NCBI RefSeq assembly: GCF_042100115.1
Contig: NC_091273.1
Coordinates: 1,922,001 to 1,986,000, forward strand
Length of the DNA: 64,000 bases
Direction: 5' to 3'
DNA from: Alternaria dauci
Taxonomy: Eukaryota > Ascomycota > Dothideomycetes > Pleosporales > Pleosporaceae
In this document: positions 35,328-45,992 of the stretch, one piece after another
How positions within the stretch are numbered: the first letter of the stretch is position 1
How the letters are laid out: each line of letters begins with the position of its first letter
Position numbers and translations under genes: made by a program
The notes under the pieces: generated by a model
Told to the model about the DNA's origin: nothing
Databases searched by the model: none
The model's input: only the letters and a program-made list of their open reading frames with translations

Positions 35328-37731
35328 ATGGCGCGCAAGAAGAAGAGCGCGCAGGCGGATGCGGCGCCCAGCGGCAGCGCCTCGTCGACGCCGACGCCCG
35401 CCAGCAACGGCGCAGCCCCAGCGAAGAAGGCGGCCGGCGAGCCGTCGACGTCTGCCCTCATCATCTGTCGCAACAAGTGAGTTTGGGCGGGTACTGCCGA
35501 CGTGATGCAGAGAGACAATACCCTAATAGCGGCACTCTAGGCATTGGCGCTACATCTCTTCGTTCCACGGCCCCTGGCTCCAGCTTCCCCCTGAGGTCCT
35601 CGAGTCGCTCGCGCATAGCAACTACCTCTCCCCGCGCCCGCACCCCATTGACCCCGCCGTCTTCTACGACCTCGTCAAGATCCGCAAGGCCGTCGACGAG
35701 GCCACCACTCTCGCTGTGCGCGCCACGTCGGGCCTGACGTCGGCCGCCCTCGGCAACAGCCTCAACAATGGGAACAGTATGCTGGGGAACGCGGCGGCGC
35801 TGGGGATAGGCTATGGGGGAGGCGGGACCTCGAAGCTGAGCAGAGAGCGGAAACACCGCATGCGCGAGCTGGCGACCAACAAGCTGAGCCAGGCATACCA
35901 TCTCGACGAGATTGCCGCCAGCGTGGCCACCATGCAGAGCGCAAGCACGCTCGAAGACGTCGCGCACCTGGTGCTGCAGCGCGAGCCCAACAATGTCGAC
36001 GCCAAGTACGTCCACTTCTTTCACGAGAAGATTCCCAGCCGCATGATGGCGCAGTGTACACCTTTGGATACTTTGAATGAAATCATCAGCGAACGACCCA
36101 ACGACGGGAGCCCCCTGCGAACTCGCGCATTGACACGCATATTCAAGGAGGACTATGTGAACTCGGCCAAGGACCTTAGTGAGGCCCTGAGTACCGCCCG
36201 CTATCTCATGGCCCAGCATCGGGCGGGTAAGGACCAGCTTGTACTAGCAAAGACACTCCAAGAACAGTACGGGAGGGATTGGAGACAGGAGGTTAAGATC
36301 CCTGACGAAGACCACCCCAGTTCGCTCGAAACTCAGCTGCTGTTCCATCGCGCTGGCGTATACTTCACCATAGCATGCGGCCACGTCAATGCTGCACTCG
36401 ATGGCCTACAGGCCGCCGAAGAGGCAAAGGCGCGGCGTGATGCCCAGGTCGCTGAGGGCAAGGAACCAGATCCGGTGACACCAGAAGAAGCGCACAGCAA
36501 CCACCTGCGTCTGGAAGCCCGCAAGCAAGTCCGCCAAAACGCAAAACGCGCCCTTCGCGACTATCTCGCTTTCCTTTCACACTTCGACTATACCCCCGGC
36601 ATTTCCGCTGAGCTTGCCCAAGAGTTCCTGCGTAGGTTAGGTAACTCGGCTCACGGTAATGCGAACGGTTATTCCAATGACAAGATCAAACCGAACATGA
36701 ATCGTCTAATCGAGCAGACAAACGGCTCCTCATCACCCATCTCCGAAGCCCTCGTTCCCCATCGCGGCTCTACCAAATCCTCCTCAGACCGCGCATCATG
36801 GCCCAAACTCCCAGCGCCTGACATCTTCAAAGTCTCCCAGCTTTTCGACGCTGCCCCTCCGAGCTCCCTACCCCCTTATCCACCACCCCGCAACTCTTCC
36901 GAGAGCCCAGCCTCAGCCGCAGCCACCGCCTTTGCCGATAGTCACGAGAGCATAACGTACCACCCCCTCATTACAGACGCTCTGCACAGTCTCCTCCTCT
37001 GCCATGCTCTCATCCAAACACCCCCCAAGGAGCATCTCCGCCACGCCCACAATGCCGCTCGCCTGGCCCGTGTCTGCGATGGCTACCCCATTTTCCTCGC
37101 CGCGCGCTCCCCTGCACGCGCAGACTGGATCGAAGTCCTCCGACGAGCCGGAAACTGGATCGGCTTATCCACGTCCTGGGAGAACCTCTGCCGGCCAGCA
37201 CCTCTCCCCGGCCACGGGGGCGGTGGCAAACACGGTTCCACGGACCTTGCAGGAAAGAACGGCATGAACGGTTCCAGCGGCGGCGAAACGGACGCTCAGC
37301 GTCGCGAACGTCAAAAGCACGAAGCCATACTCGAAGCCCTAGCCGACGAACGCGTCGTCGACGAAGAAAGCTTCCAACGCGCAGTCCGCGCACGCGAACG
37401 CCGCAACAGAGAAGACGAGGAAGCCGAGAAGAAGAGACAGCAATCTCCCTCTAGCGACGCCGACGGAAACCCAGTGTCGCCGCAACCCACTCCCCCGAAG
37501 CGCTGGGCGCAGGACAACGGCCGCGAGTATCCCATCAGCACGGAACGGGCTGAAGCCATCTCGCGCTGGGTCAGGGATGCGCCGCCGGTGGGTGAAAGTA
37601 GTGGTGCGAAGAATAAGAAGAGGACAAAGGGAAAGGGGAAGAAACCTTCGCTCAGAGCAACTGGGACGGGCTTGAGTCTTGCGGATAGTGTGGAGGCGTT
37701 GAGTGTGCAGGAAGAAGAGGTTGATGAGTAG
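35328..37731 (+). CDS. Conserved fungal helical protein of unknown function
   Basis: Protein of 779 residues. Exons are 35328-35476 and 35541-37731 with a 64 bp intron (GTGAGT...CTCTAG) joining ICRNK to HWRYISSFHGPW. The start is MARKKKSAQAD; the N-terminal 40 residues are Ala/Pro-rich. The segment around residues 50-85 (WRYISSFHGPWLQLPPEVLE) looks strongly conserved. Residues about 150-310 are helical with TPR-like character (ARYLMAQHRAG, FHRAGVYFTIACGHVNAALDG, AKRALRDYLAFLSHFDY). A second helical block is around 400-500 (LLLCHALIQTPPKEHLRHAHN). The tail is a charged coiled-coil candidate (RRERQKHEAILEALADERV) ending in a basic KKKR-type patch. I do not know its function; no catalytic motif is seen. 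Confidence 0.85.
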
Positions 37732-38142
37732 AGTGCTAGGTATAATTTGATAGATAGATGTATTTGTGTCTTGATGACTAGGAAATACATTTGAATATCT
37801 TTTGTGCCATTCAGGGCTTCGATTTGGTATGTTTGAGAAACAGAGCAGTACGAACAAGCTCATCATCTTTATACTATCAGTGTAATATGTTGAAATTCGA
37901 ACGAAACAGTTGCATACATATCTTTTGGGGTGATTTTAGTCATTGGTCTATACCATAATGCTTGCAGATTGTGGCGCAAGGACGGAAGTGCATTTACATC
38001 TTCATTTGTTTTTGGGTCTACGAAGAAACTATGGTATTTTCACCTTGACCCACGTCCATTCCTATACCGTTCTTCTCCATCATGTGAGTCCGTGGCCATC
38101 TTATAGCAAAGACGTCTCTGCTAAACATCTCTACTAGACATC
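37732..38142. other. Convergent intergenic region
   Basis: 410 bp between the 3' ends of two convergent genes, relatively A/T-rich, consistent with two 3' UTRs. Nothing else is seen. Confidence 0.6.
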
Positions 38143-39981
38143 TTAATCAACATCAAAAGCCCTTTCAGATCCACCAATAGCAACGTGCTCAGAATCGCCC
38201 GATCCCAGATCCAACGCATCCACTTGATCGATCAGCTTCTGCCATGTCTTCTCCGACTTTTCCACCGACACTGTTTCTCCAATCCACTCGTGCTGTAGAT
38301 CCTCCTCCGTAATTACGAACCCGTCGCCTTCCTCGTCTTCCCCGTCTTCAAGTAAGCCGTGTGGCTTCTCAGGCGCCCGACTGTGGTTCAACATGCGATT
38401 GAGCGGCAACATCTTGGCTGCCAGCCAATACGCGCGATGGAAGCGTTTCTCTGAAGCCTTCATGTCGGGATGCCATTCTTGCTTGATGGCGAGAAGGCCT
38501 TGATCTATGCATGACTGCATCCATTTCGAGATACTGGGTGCGATGGTGGTCCAACGAATCTCGTCATGCCTATGGGCATACAATCCATATACACCGATAC
38601 TGGTAGTCGATTCAGGTGGCGTGCCCCACTGAAACGGGTTTGCTGCATTATGTAAGACCAGAATAGAAAATCTGTTGCCATCCTTGATAAAGCCTTTAGT
38701 TGTGTGAGCGGTCCACTTGTGCTTGACCGAGTCGTAGATGTTTTGCTGAAAGTGGGTTTGCAAGAAACACTCAGCACAGTCGTGGCCCTTTCCCGCTTGC
38801 AGCTGGTAGAGCTTGACTGGCCACATGTACTCATCGTAGTTATCGGTTATGAGCTGAGGTATGGTCTCAGGGTCGATGATGTTGGGAGGTGACGGTGGAA
38901 GTGGAAGTGGCGCGGGTGTATGTGGTGGATGCTGGCGCGGATACAGAGCGGGTTGGGCATCAAACGCGCCCCCATAATGCGGGTGGTAAGATGATGGAAT
39001 TGATGTATGATACTGCCCGTGACCCAGTAAGTCTGTGCCGTAGAACTGTGGCTCTTGAGGGTAGGATAATGTCCCTTGAGGATGGGATAATGTCTCTTGA
39101 GGAGTGAAGTGATAGTTCATTACTGCGCCCGGAGTGACCTCTTGCTGCTGTTGATAGCCATAGGAATGATACAGAGGGTGAAGCGGCAGAGCTGGCGTAG
39201 GCATAACTAGATCATCGAGAATCTTAGCTTTGCGTCTACGACGAGGTGTAGTTGCGGGTTCACGGACCGGTGCATACTGTGGTGCTGAGTCTTGGGATGA
39301 TATCGTCTTCCTTCTGACTACTCCGGCCTTCCTGAGTGCTTCGCCCTTTCGCTTGTATGCCTCCTGCTTCTTCCTTGTTGCTGCGTCGACCTTCGGGACG
39401 TGGGATGCCAGGTTATGTGTTGGCCATTGCTGAACAGGGGGCGCTATCAGAGTCGGCTCTGGGCGAGTAATCTGCTGTTCGGGTGACGAGCGTAAGATGT
39501 TGGCGGATGGATGTAGGCGAGGAGGCTGGATAGCATACTGGCGTGATGGGGCACTTTGCAAATCAAGTCGCCCTGCGAGGTGATCATGTGCTGGTGTGTA
39601 TGTACCATAGGAAGACGTGTAATTTGCCTGAGTTGTCGGTAGAAGAATATGATCTGAAGAGCCTCGTATTGACAGCGAAGTGGCCCACGGATCTTGGTAT
39701 TGGGGAACATTTTCCTGGTGGTGAAGAGGCGGGGTAGGCGGTCGCTCCTGGTTCACCCAATTCGGCATAGGCACGTTGTGCGTATGCTGAGGTTGGCGGA
39801 TGACTCTTGAACCAAGAGAAGGTGGTGTTGGGACGTAACCACCTGCGGAAGTCCTATGCTGCAAGTGACCGTCAAAGGCAGTCCCGACGAGGTTCTTGCG
39901 CACGGTAGCAGTGCCATGCGGGTCATCCAAAGTCATATCCCAAGGCCAGCCAACAGGCGCGCCGTATTGAGAAGGGTCCAT
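38143..39981 (-). CDS. Unrecognised Pro/Gln/His-rich protein with conserved C-terminal domain
   Basis: Single-exon protein of 612 residues starting at ATG 39981 (MDPSQYGAPVGWPWD). The first 370 residues are low complexity, rich in P, Q, H, S and Y, with a basic patch (KKQEAYKRKGEALRKAG, RRRRKAK) that could be a nuclear signal. A short coding tandem repeat is present around residues 295-310. The C-terminal 240 residues look folded, with DNYDEYMWPVKLYQLQ, HDCAECFLQTHFQ, WTAHTTKGFIKDGNRFSILV and AYWLAAKMLPLNRML. I recognise no Pfam family. A nuclear regulatory role is possible but unsupported beyond composition. Confidence 0.75.
   Translation of the reverse strand: MDPSQYGAPVGWPWDMTLDDPHGTATVRKNLVGTAFDGHLQHRTSAGGYVPTPPSLGSRVIRQPQHTHNVPMPNWVNQERPPTPPLHHQENVPQYQDPWATSLSIRGSSDHILLPTTQANYTSSYGTYTPAHDHLAGRLDLQSAPSRQYAIQPPRLHPSANILRSSPEQQITRPEPTLIAPPVQQWPTHNLASHVPKVDAATRKKQEAYKRKGEALRKAGVVRRKTISSQDSAPQYAPVREPATTPRRRRKAKILDDLVMPTPALPLHPLYHSYGYQQQQEVTPGAVMNYHFTPQETLSHPQGTLSYPQEPQFYGTDLLGHGQYHTSIPSSYHPHYGGAFDAQPALYPRQHPPHTPAPLPLPPSPPNIIDPETIPQLITDNYDEYMWPVKLYQLQAGKGHDCAECFLQTHFQQNIYDSVKHKWTAHTTKGFIKDGNRFSILVLHNAANPFQWGTPPESTTSIGVYGLYAHRHDEIRWTTIAPSISKWMQSCIDQGLLAIKQEWHPDMKASEKRFHRAYWLAAKMLPLNRMLNHSRAPEKPHGLLEDGEDEEGDGFVITEEDLQHEWIGETVSVEKSEKTWQKLIDQVDALDLGSGDSEHVAIGGSERAFDVD
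39053..39101. repeat. 21-base coding tandem repeat
   Basis: Two imperfect 21-base units plus a partial third, inside the Pro/Gln-rich gene. They encode TLSHPQG and TLSYPQE on the minus strand. Confidence 0.8.
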
Positions 39982-40819
39982 CTGAATTTCCTGCAGCAGG
40001 TTGAGTCGAGCGGCTCATGGTTTGTGATGAAGGTGGTGGGGCGGGGGTTGCCGACTATTTATACTGCCGTTGCTCGTGGTGACGGACGCGTGCCAATGGC
40101 AGGCGCCAGTGATCAGTGATCAGTGATAGAAGGCGCTCTGCCCAGCAACGGACTATAGCACACCGACAGAAGGAAGTCACGACGCGTCTCGTGCCTTCAC
40201 CTAATGATCGCGCCCAGGGAATGGTCAATCGCCACGTTGAGACTGTAACGTCGGTGCCTGGCTGTCCTGATGTTGACGTAATGAGATGAATTGGGAGATT
40301 GGAATGGCAAACGCAGATATGACTGCGGAGGGTAGAACGAAGAGTTTGGAGAAAGGCAGTGTGGGAGGAACGCTTTATATAAACGCTGCAGAGGAGAATT
40401 TATGTAGGCGATTACATCAGGAACGCATGAAGCCGGTTGGCTATGCAGACGTTCACAACACTTGTCTTCAATAAACACTTACATACACATCTAAGAGAGC
40501 GCCATACTAGCCCGAAGTCGCTGATCTGGACGAACCAGTAGACGGCTCGACCTGTGCCAAGCCTACAGGCAGAAGCGAGATCCATGGTTTGTTGTGGAAC
40601 TCGGGGCAAACTGGGTGAAAGATACGTATACAGATGTAGTCTTCTTACCCAGTTTCTCGCTAATGAGTCATATGAAGTATCCCCAGTGAGTCATCTCTTC
40701 CCTATGCATGTTTACCTAAGCTTGCACTTCAACGCCGGAAAGACAGACACAAAAGCTAGAAACAGAGACCAAAATGAAACGTGCTGTGTTGCGTGCGGTC
40801 CAGGAGAGAAACTGCGGGG
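39982..40819. other. Intergenic, no supported gene
   Basis: 840 bp holding the promoter of the Pro/Gln-rich gene and the 3' flank of the p24 gene. It contains a 7-base tandem repeat. No coding model fits. Confidence 0.55.
40107..40127. repeat. 7-base tandem repeat (CAGTGAT)x3
   Basis: Three perfect CAGTGAT units, about 130 bp upstream of the minus-strand gene whose ATG is at 39981; the overlapping GATC-centred units could be promoter elements. Confidence 0.9.
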
Positions 40820-41604
40820 CTAAACAACACGCTTGACCTGTTCATCATATCAGTTGAGTATTCAGAGGTGGTTGACTGGAATGCGCAGGTGATGGGTACC
40901 TCAAAGAAACGTTTCAGCCACCACACTTGGAAGAAACCCTGGCCAACCAGTACCATGAGCTGGAAGATGCTCCACCACTTGATGCGTGCATTGGTGCTCT
41001 CGGCCGTATTCCTGTGTACGCGCTCGCGCACGATGATGTAGCTCTGCTCGTCCTTGACCTGCGCGACGAGTTCCGACATGGTTCGCACTATATTTTGTCA
41101 ACATGTTCCTCTCCAACCGACCTAAGTTGTGTCCTCACCTTCCTTCTCCAAAGGATCTTGCGGCGCCTCGGATTCGGGAACGTAGACAATGCCGTGCACG
41201 TTGAATGACACCTCTTTAGTGTTGGCGCCCCAGTGCTCGTTGTTGAAGCAGTAGGTGTATTTGCCGTCCTCCTTCGCGTCGAAGGAGTGGTCGCCAGAGG
41301 ATACGCCGCGCTCGTGGACCTGGTAACTTCGAGACGGTGTCTCGATCTGCGCATAGCGAGTCAGCCATGTCGCTCAAAAGTGATGATTGAGACGCAATTG
41401 ACGCACCCAGAAGTCAATCTCCAGGTTTCCGCTGCCTCCAAACTCCCGGTCGCCGACTTGGAACGTGACTGTCATCTTGTCGTCCTTGTGGAGGGATTCG
41501 TGGAAGCATTCGCGCTGGTGAGCCTTCATTTGGATGTTGTGCGCTGTCGCAAATGACAGCAGGCTGCTCGCCGCAGCGAGAATGGCGAAGGACGGGAACA
41601 GCAT
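40820..41604 (-). CDS. EMP24: p24 family cargo receptor (Emp24/TMED2 type)
   Basis: Type I membrane protein of COPII/COPI vesicles that sorts secretory cargo between ER and Golgi; 203 residues. Four exons: 41407-41604, 41139-41346, 40900-41087 and 40820-40837. The last exon is only six codons (VKRVV and stop) and gives the tail FFEVKRVV, close to the FFEVRRVV tail of p24-beta proteins. A signal peptide (MLFPSFAILAAASSLLSFA) precedes the GOLD domain, with paired cysteines in HQRECFHE and YTYCFNNEHWG. A coiled-coil stretch and a membrane helix (WWSIFQLMVLVGQGFFQVWW) follow. Without the micro-exon the frame would run on for 28 unrelated residues. Introns are 60, 51 and 62 bp. It shares a divergent promoter region with the Myb-like gene. 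Confidence 0.93.
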
Positions 41605-42456
41605 GGTAGAGGTGTGATGCTGCTGTTCTGGTCGTGTGTTCGATTCGTGTGTTTCGTGGAGCGCCAAGCTGCATACACGGAGATGCCAGCTTGCCCGCAA
41701 TGCTAGGGCTAGAACACTAGCGCGCAGCTTAGTCAGCCAAGGCTCCGTCTGAACTTTCTCGAGACGGCGTCTTGCTCTTTCATACACCTACGGTGATTTC
41801 ATCAATCAACGCAACATGTACCCTGTCCAGCAAGAACGACAATTTACAAAAGCTGTCCTTATGGACGACAGTCGTAGAGATTACACTCTTAGAACTCGTC
41901 GTGCAATATACTGCGACTGCTCATGCTGCCATCGAAAGCTTTGCACCATCACGACTGTGTGCTGAAATAGGATTTAATAATTGTAGCCAAAGGCTTCGGA
42001 GGGTATGCTCGCAAGCCATTCGATCATAAATGTCGCTCGTACGGTCTTTTCGTCAGCCAGACATGGCCAAAGGTAACACCAGTTCAGCTTTCATGTCTCC
42101 TATTCTGCCGTTATCACAGCTTTTGTCGCATGCAATCCAACGCTTGCTTCGTTGTCATTTCTTCTGAGGAACCGCTCTTGTGTTTTCGCCGTCTGTTAGG
42201 ACCCCGTCGGAATCTGGAGACCCTGGATAGGCCTACTCGCCAAGCCAACCGCCAGACCGCACGCTCTCACTTTTCCTGCAACCCCAGCGCTTGGATCCTA
42301 CACAGTCAGCCGTAGCTTGTTACGACGCAGTCTTATCTTGTTGCTCGATCTCATGCTTAACTCCTATATCTTCGTTCATTGCGAATTGTAACCCTCATCA
42401 TACGATACGCCAGCAATCGCAATCCAGACAGAACCCCGCACCTCGGAGCCGTCACG
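41605..42456. promoter_or_regulatory. Divergent promoter region (p24 / Myb-like gene)
   Basis: 850 bp between two divergently oriented ATGs. No gene is seen. No specific factor site can be named with confidence. Confidence 0.5.
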
Positions 42457-43982
42457 ATGGCCGATGCGAATGGCATTCCCCGTAGGGTCTCCATAGCCTA
42501 TATTTTAGGCTTCAGCAAGAAGCCGTACAAGGAAGTAAGGCCGCCCGCCCCTCCGCCTCCGCCGCAAGCTAGAAAGCCCAGTCAGCCGTTCGTCATGGTG
42601 GGAACTCTCACTGAACATTGTGACTTGATTGCTTAGACTAACATCGCTAGGTACCTACTCCGGGTCATATTGTGGAGTGGACCGCTAGCGACGGGCGTAA
42701 AGGCAAACTTACTGGCGCCGGCAAGCCGCGACTCACTGCAGCCAGTCTTGCGAAGGTACCGTCCGACAAGCGGTCGACAAAGGAAGCGTTAGATGCAAAG
42801 AGCGCGTCGAAGAAATCAGCTTCAACCAAACCCGCTATCGATGTCAATGACCCATGGGGTGGCAATACCAATTGGCCCAACACTTCCGCGAAAGATGACA
42901 GCAAGAAGTCGGATTCAAACAAGGACGGTGGATGGCCCGTAGGTGATGCAGGCAACGGCGATAACGATCCTCTACAGGGTGCATGGGACAACACTGGAGA
43001 CGCTTCCGGTGGTGACAAAAATGCTAATGCGAGTGCCTGGGACATTACTGGAGCCACTCCCAGTGGCGATAACAAGACAAACGAGAAGAGGGACGAGAAG
43101 AAGGACGAGAAGAAGGATGAGAAGACGGACGAGAAGAAAGATGAGACTACACCTGCCCAGGACACTCCGACCAATGCCCCAACCGGTCCGGAAGCGTGCG
43201 ACAATCCCGCTCCGGCTAGCGAGGGAGAGAAGAAAGACGAAGGCACAGATGCTTGGACAAAGGAACAAGATGCGAAGCTGATACAGATGAAAACAGAGAC
43301 CTCAAAGTCCTGGGCTGAAATAAGCAAAGAGATAGATGGCAAGTCTAAGGACGAATGTACAGAGCGCTTCAGGAAGATCAAGCCAAATGATTGGAAGCCT
43401 AATGACGCCAACCAAAGGGGAGAGAGTAAGGGTGGTAAAGGCAAGAAAGGGAAGGAGAACAAGCAGAATCATAACCAGAACCAGAGAAAAGGAGCCAACG
43501 GGAAGGATCAGAAGAAAGATGACAATAAAGAGGATGAGAAGAAGAACGAGGCTTCCGAGGTTGCTGATGTCTTCGTTGGTGGTCTCTTTCCAGATACATT
43601 TGGTGGAGATGCGGACGACAAGAACAAGAAAAAAGACGACACCACCGTGGCAGATCCATGCACTTCGACCGCTCCAGCACCGAACTCTCTCTCGAAGCAA
43701 GTTCCTTCCCAAACTGTCACCCCACACAAAACCAACGACAACACCCAGCCCATCGCCACTCGTCCTTTCCAGCTCGAAGTTAAGCCTGACGATACCTTCT
43801 CTGCTGATGACTTGCGCCTCGTGGCTCGGATCTTACAACAAGATTGCACTATGGTCTGGAATAGGGTCAGCTGGCGCTTCAAAGATAAGACTGGTAGGAC
43901 ACTTCATCCTGACGTCTTTGAGAAGAAGATTACCGGACGCCTCGAAGGCAAGGATGGTGAGAAGGGTGGGTGGAAGAAGTAG
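42457..43982 (+). CDS. Charged protein with a Myb/SANT-like domain
   Basis: Protein of 490 residues; role not known. Exons are 42457-42597 and 42651-43982 with a 53 bp intron (GTGGGA...GCTAG) joining PFVM to VPTPGHIVEW. A Pro-rich stretch (RPPAPPPPPQARK) occurs early. A DEKK tandem repeat (KRDEKKDEKKDEKTDEKK) lies around residues 192-209. Residues about 245-295 match a Myb/SANT-like helix-turn-helix: DAWTKEQDAKLIQMK, SWAEISKEIDGKSKDE and ERFRKIKPNDW. A second conserved-looking domain is at the C-terminus (FSADDLRLVARILQQDC, WNRVSWRFKDKTGR). Very rich in K, D, N. A nuclear chromatin- or DNA-related role is plausible from the SANT-like segment; this is inference. Confidence 0.82.
43082..43146 (+). 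repeat. 12-base coding tandem repeat (DEKK)
   Basis: About five imperfect GACGAGAAGAAG units inside the Myb-like gene, encoding DEKK repeats. The regular unit suggests slippage-driven length variation. Confidence 0.85.
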
Positions 43983-44401
43983 TTTCGTGATTTTCTAACG
44001 GTGGGTGTCATGCCACACCGATGGACTTACGTGCATTTTCATTCTCGGACGATCGTGCAGTGCTTGCCAGACTTTTCTCGGCCATTTCACATAAAGTACT
44101 CCAATTTGCGCCAACTAATGCGCAATGTTAGGTGACTTAAGCATGGATTTGAAGATCCAATTGGGGCGAAGGGAATCCCGTGGCAATAAAAAAAAAGCTT
44201 TCTTTTCAAGTTGATCGGGTATGTCATCCGCCTTTTTCTACGTCCACTTCGTGTGCATATGTAATTGAGTGTCATGACCCAGCTAAGGATCTCCTGGCAT
44301 AGTTGGAATGACGGTTCATGCGAAGAAAGTAATTCGCTGTATACTGTCTTGCATTCATATTCCTGCGATTCATATGATCATCACAGAGCTTGGAACAGTG
44401 C
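43983..44401. other. Convergent intergenic region
   Basis: 420 bp between convergent 3' ends. It includes an A-run at 44187-44197. No gene is seen. Confidence 0.6.
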
Positions 44402-45992
44402 CTATGCAACAGCACTATCCCTTCGAAGACACGTCAGCTTGAACTCTTTCTCCAGCCCAGGCATGTTCAAGCGATCAACCCCCCAGCCGCATGCCTGACT
44501 CTCAGAATGCAATACCAGGGAGCTCAGACGACCAAAGACCTTTCCACAACCCTCGTCACGGCATACGAATGGGTGTATGATACCAGCAGCTGACCAATGC
44601 TGTACTTCTTCAATGTCAACGCGGCCAGTCCGGATGGATGCGTGCATGTCGAGATCCATATAGAGCGGCGAGTACCACCACTTGCCAAGACAGCGCATGA
44701 GAAGCGCTGGTTCGGCAAATTTCGGGCACTTGCCTGATTCCAGATGGTTGATGAGGCTGGAGTACGTGCGCATCGGTGCGTCGCAACCCCAGCAACCGAT
44801 GCTAGTGGAGCTGTGCTTCGTCATGTGCTAGCGTGTTGTCAGCGTGGCAGTCACGAGACAGTAGCGTGGCTGAACACTTACGATGTGGTAGTTGCCCTCA
44901 TGATGGGTTTGAAAGCCGCAATCTTCGCAGAGGAAGCAGTGCTTGAGATGGAGAGCGAGTTGGGTCTTTCCAGCGTAGTGCTCGCCACACTGAGAGCAGG
45001 CAAGTGCGAAAGAACAGCTCTCGTAGTGTTGGTTGAGCTTGGTCAGGCTTGGGAGTATGCGCTTGCAGCCTTCACATTGGAAGTGATCGCATTTCAGATG
45101 CTGTGTAAGAGCGATCTGATCCGGGCCATCAAAGTCGCAGCCCGGTTGTAAGCAATGCCTATGCTCTTGACTTGGTCAGCGACGTATGTATGACACAGTG
45201 GGATGATGTAAAACTTCACTGAACGTTGGATTGGAGTATGTGGACGGGCGCAACAAAGTAAATCTGTTATCACCTACTGTTTGTCTGTTCCCAGTGCGCA
45301 TCGCGCTCGTCCTGGTTGCGGAAGCGGCGCTGGCACGTTCCGCACCATGTATGATTTGGGGCAGTCTGAAGGTGGCGCTCCATCTCTTTGCGAGTTACGA
45401 AACCAAGTAGACAGGTGAGACACACAAACTCGTGTCCCACACTGTAGTTGTTCTCAAAGTGGTTCTTAAGACCCCACTCATCTTTGAAGGCGGAAAGACA
45501 GAGGTTGCAGTGAGTCTCGTGATTCCACGAATGGTCGACATGGTTCTTAAGGCCATTACGGTCCACAAACACGCGCCTGCAGAGATTGCAGTAATGTTCG
45601 TGACCGGTGCTCTGCTTGATATGACTGAGTAATGCGGCCTTGTTGAGAAACTTGCGCGAGCAGACACCACACCAATTTTCATGCGGATCACACGCCTTCT
45701 CGCCGTCATTGTCTGTTGAGCCCAAGTTGGCCCGGTCTCGCTCTCGGTGAGCAAGTGTGCCGTTAGAAATTGCTCTATTACGGTCCTTCACAGCGTGCGG
45801 AGGGCGAAGTGGCGGTGCAGATTGCACTACCGGAGGGCCACGCTTCTTCACCTCTTGCCATGGTATGGAGTCATCGGCGACCTGGTTCAGGAACGGGTTC
45901 TGGGCGGGATCTCCAGCGGCACTACGCACGGGGGTTACGCTTCCGTCTGCGCTAGCAAACACCGCATAACGGTTGTGGCCGGGCGCAGCCAT
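44402..45992 (-). CDS. Multi-C2H2 zinc-finger protein
   Basis: Protein of 473 residues with a series of C2H2-like fingers. Exons are 45274-45992, 44882-45158 and 44402-44827. Intron 1 (115 bp) uses GTGATA and CATAG; intron 2 (54 bp) uses GTAAGT and GCTAG. The start is ATG 45992 (MAAPGHNRYAVF). Finger pairs include WCGVCSRKFLNKAALLSH, HYCNLCRRVFVDRNGLKNH, HCNLCLSAFKDEWGLKNH, FVCLTCLLGFVTRKEMERH, WCGTCQRRF and, after intron 1, HCLQPGCDFDGPD, HFQCEGC, LACSQCGEHYAGKTQLALH and FLCEDCGF. The last exon adds GCWGCDAPM and a C-terminal finger FVCRDEGCGKVF. Several fingers follow the U1/RNA-binding-like short pattern. A role in DNA or RNA binding is likely; targets are unknown. Confidence 0.87.

Noticed and set aside
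35461..36219. 252-residue minus-strand open frame
   Set aside because: Antisense to the conserved 35.3-37.7 kb gene; GC-rich third positions keep it open.
42665..43462. 265-residue minus-strand frame rich in S, F and L
   Set aside because: Reverse complement of the Lys/Asp-rich Myb-like gene; not a membrane protein.
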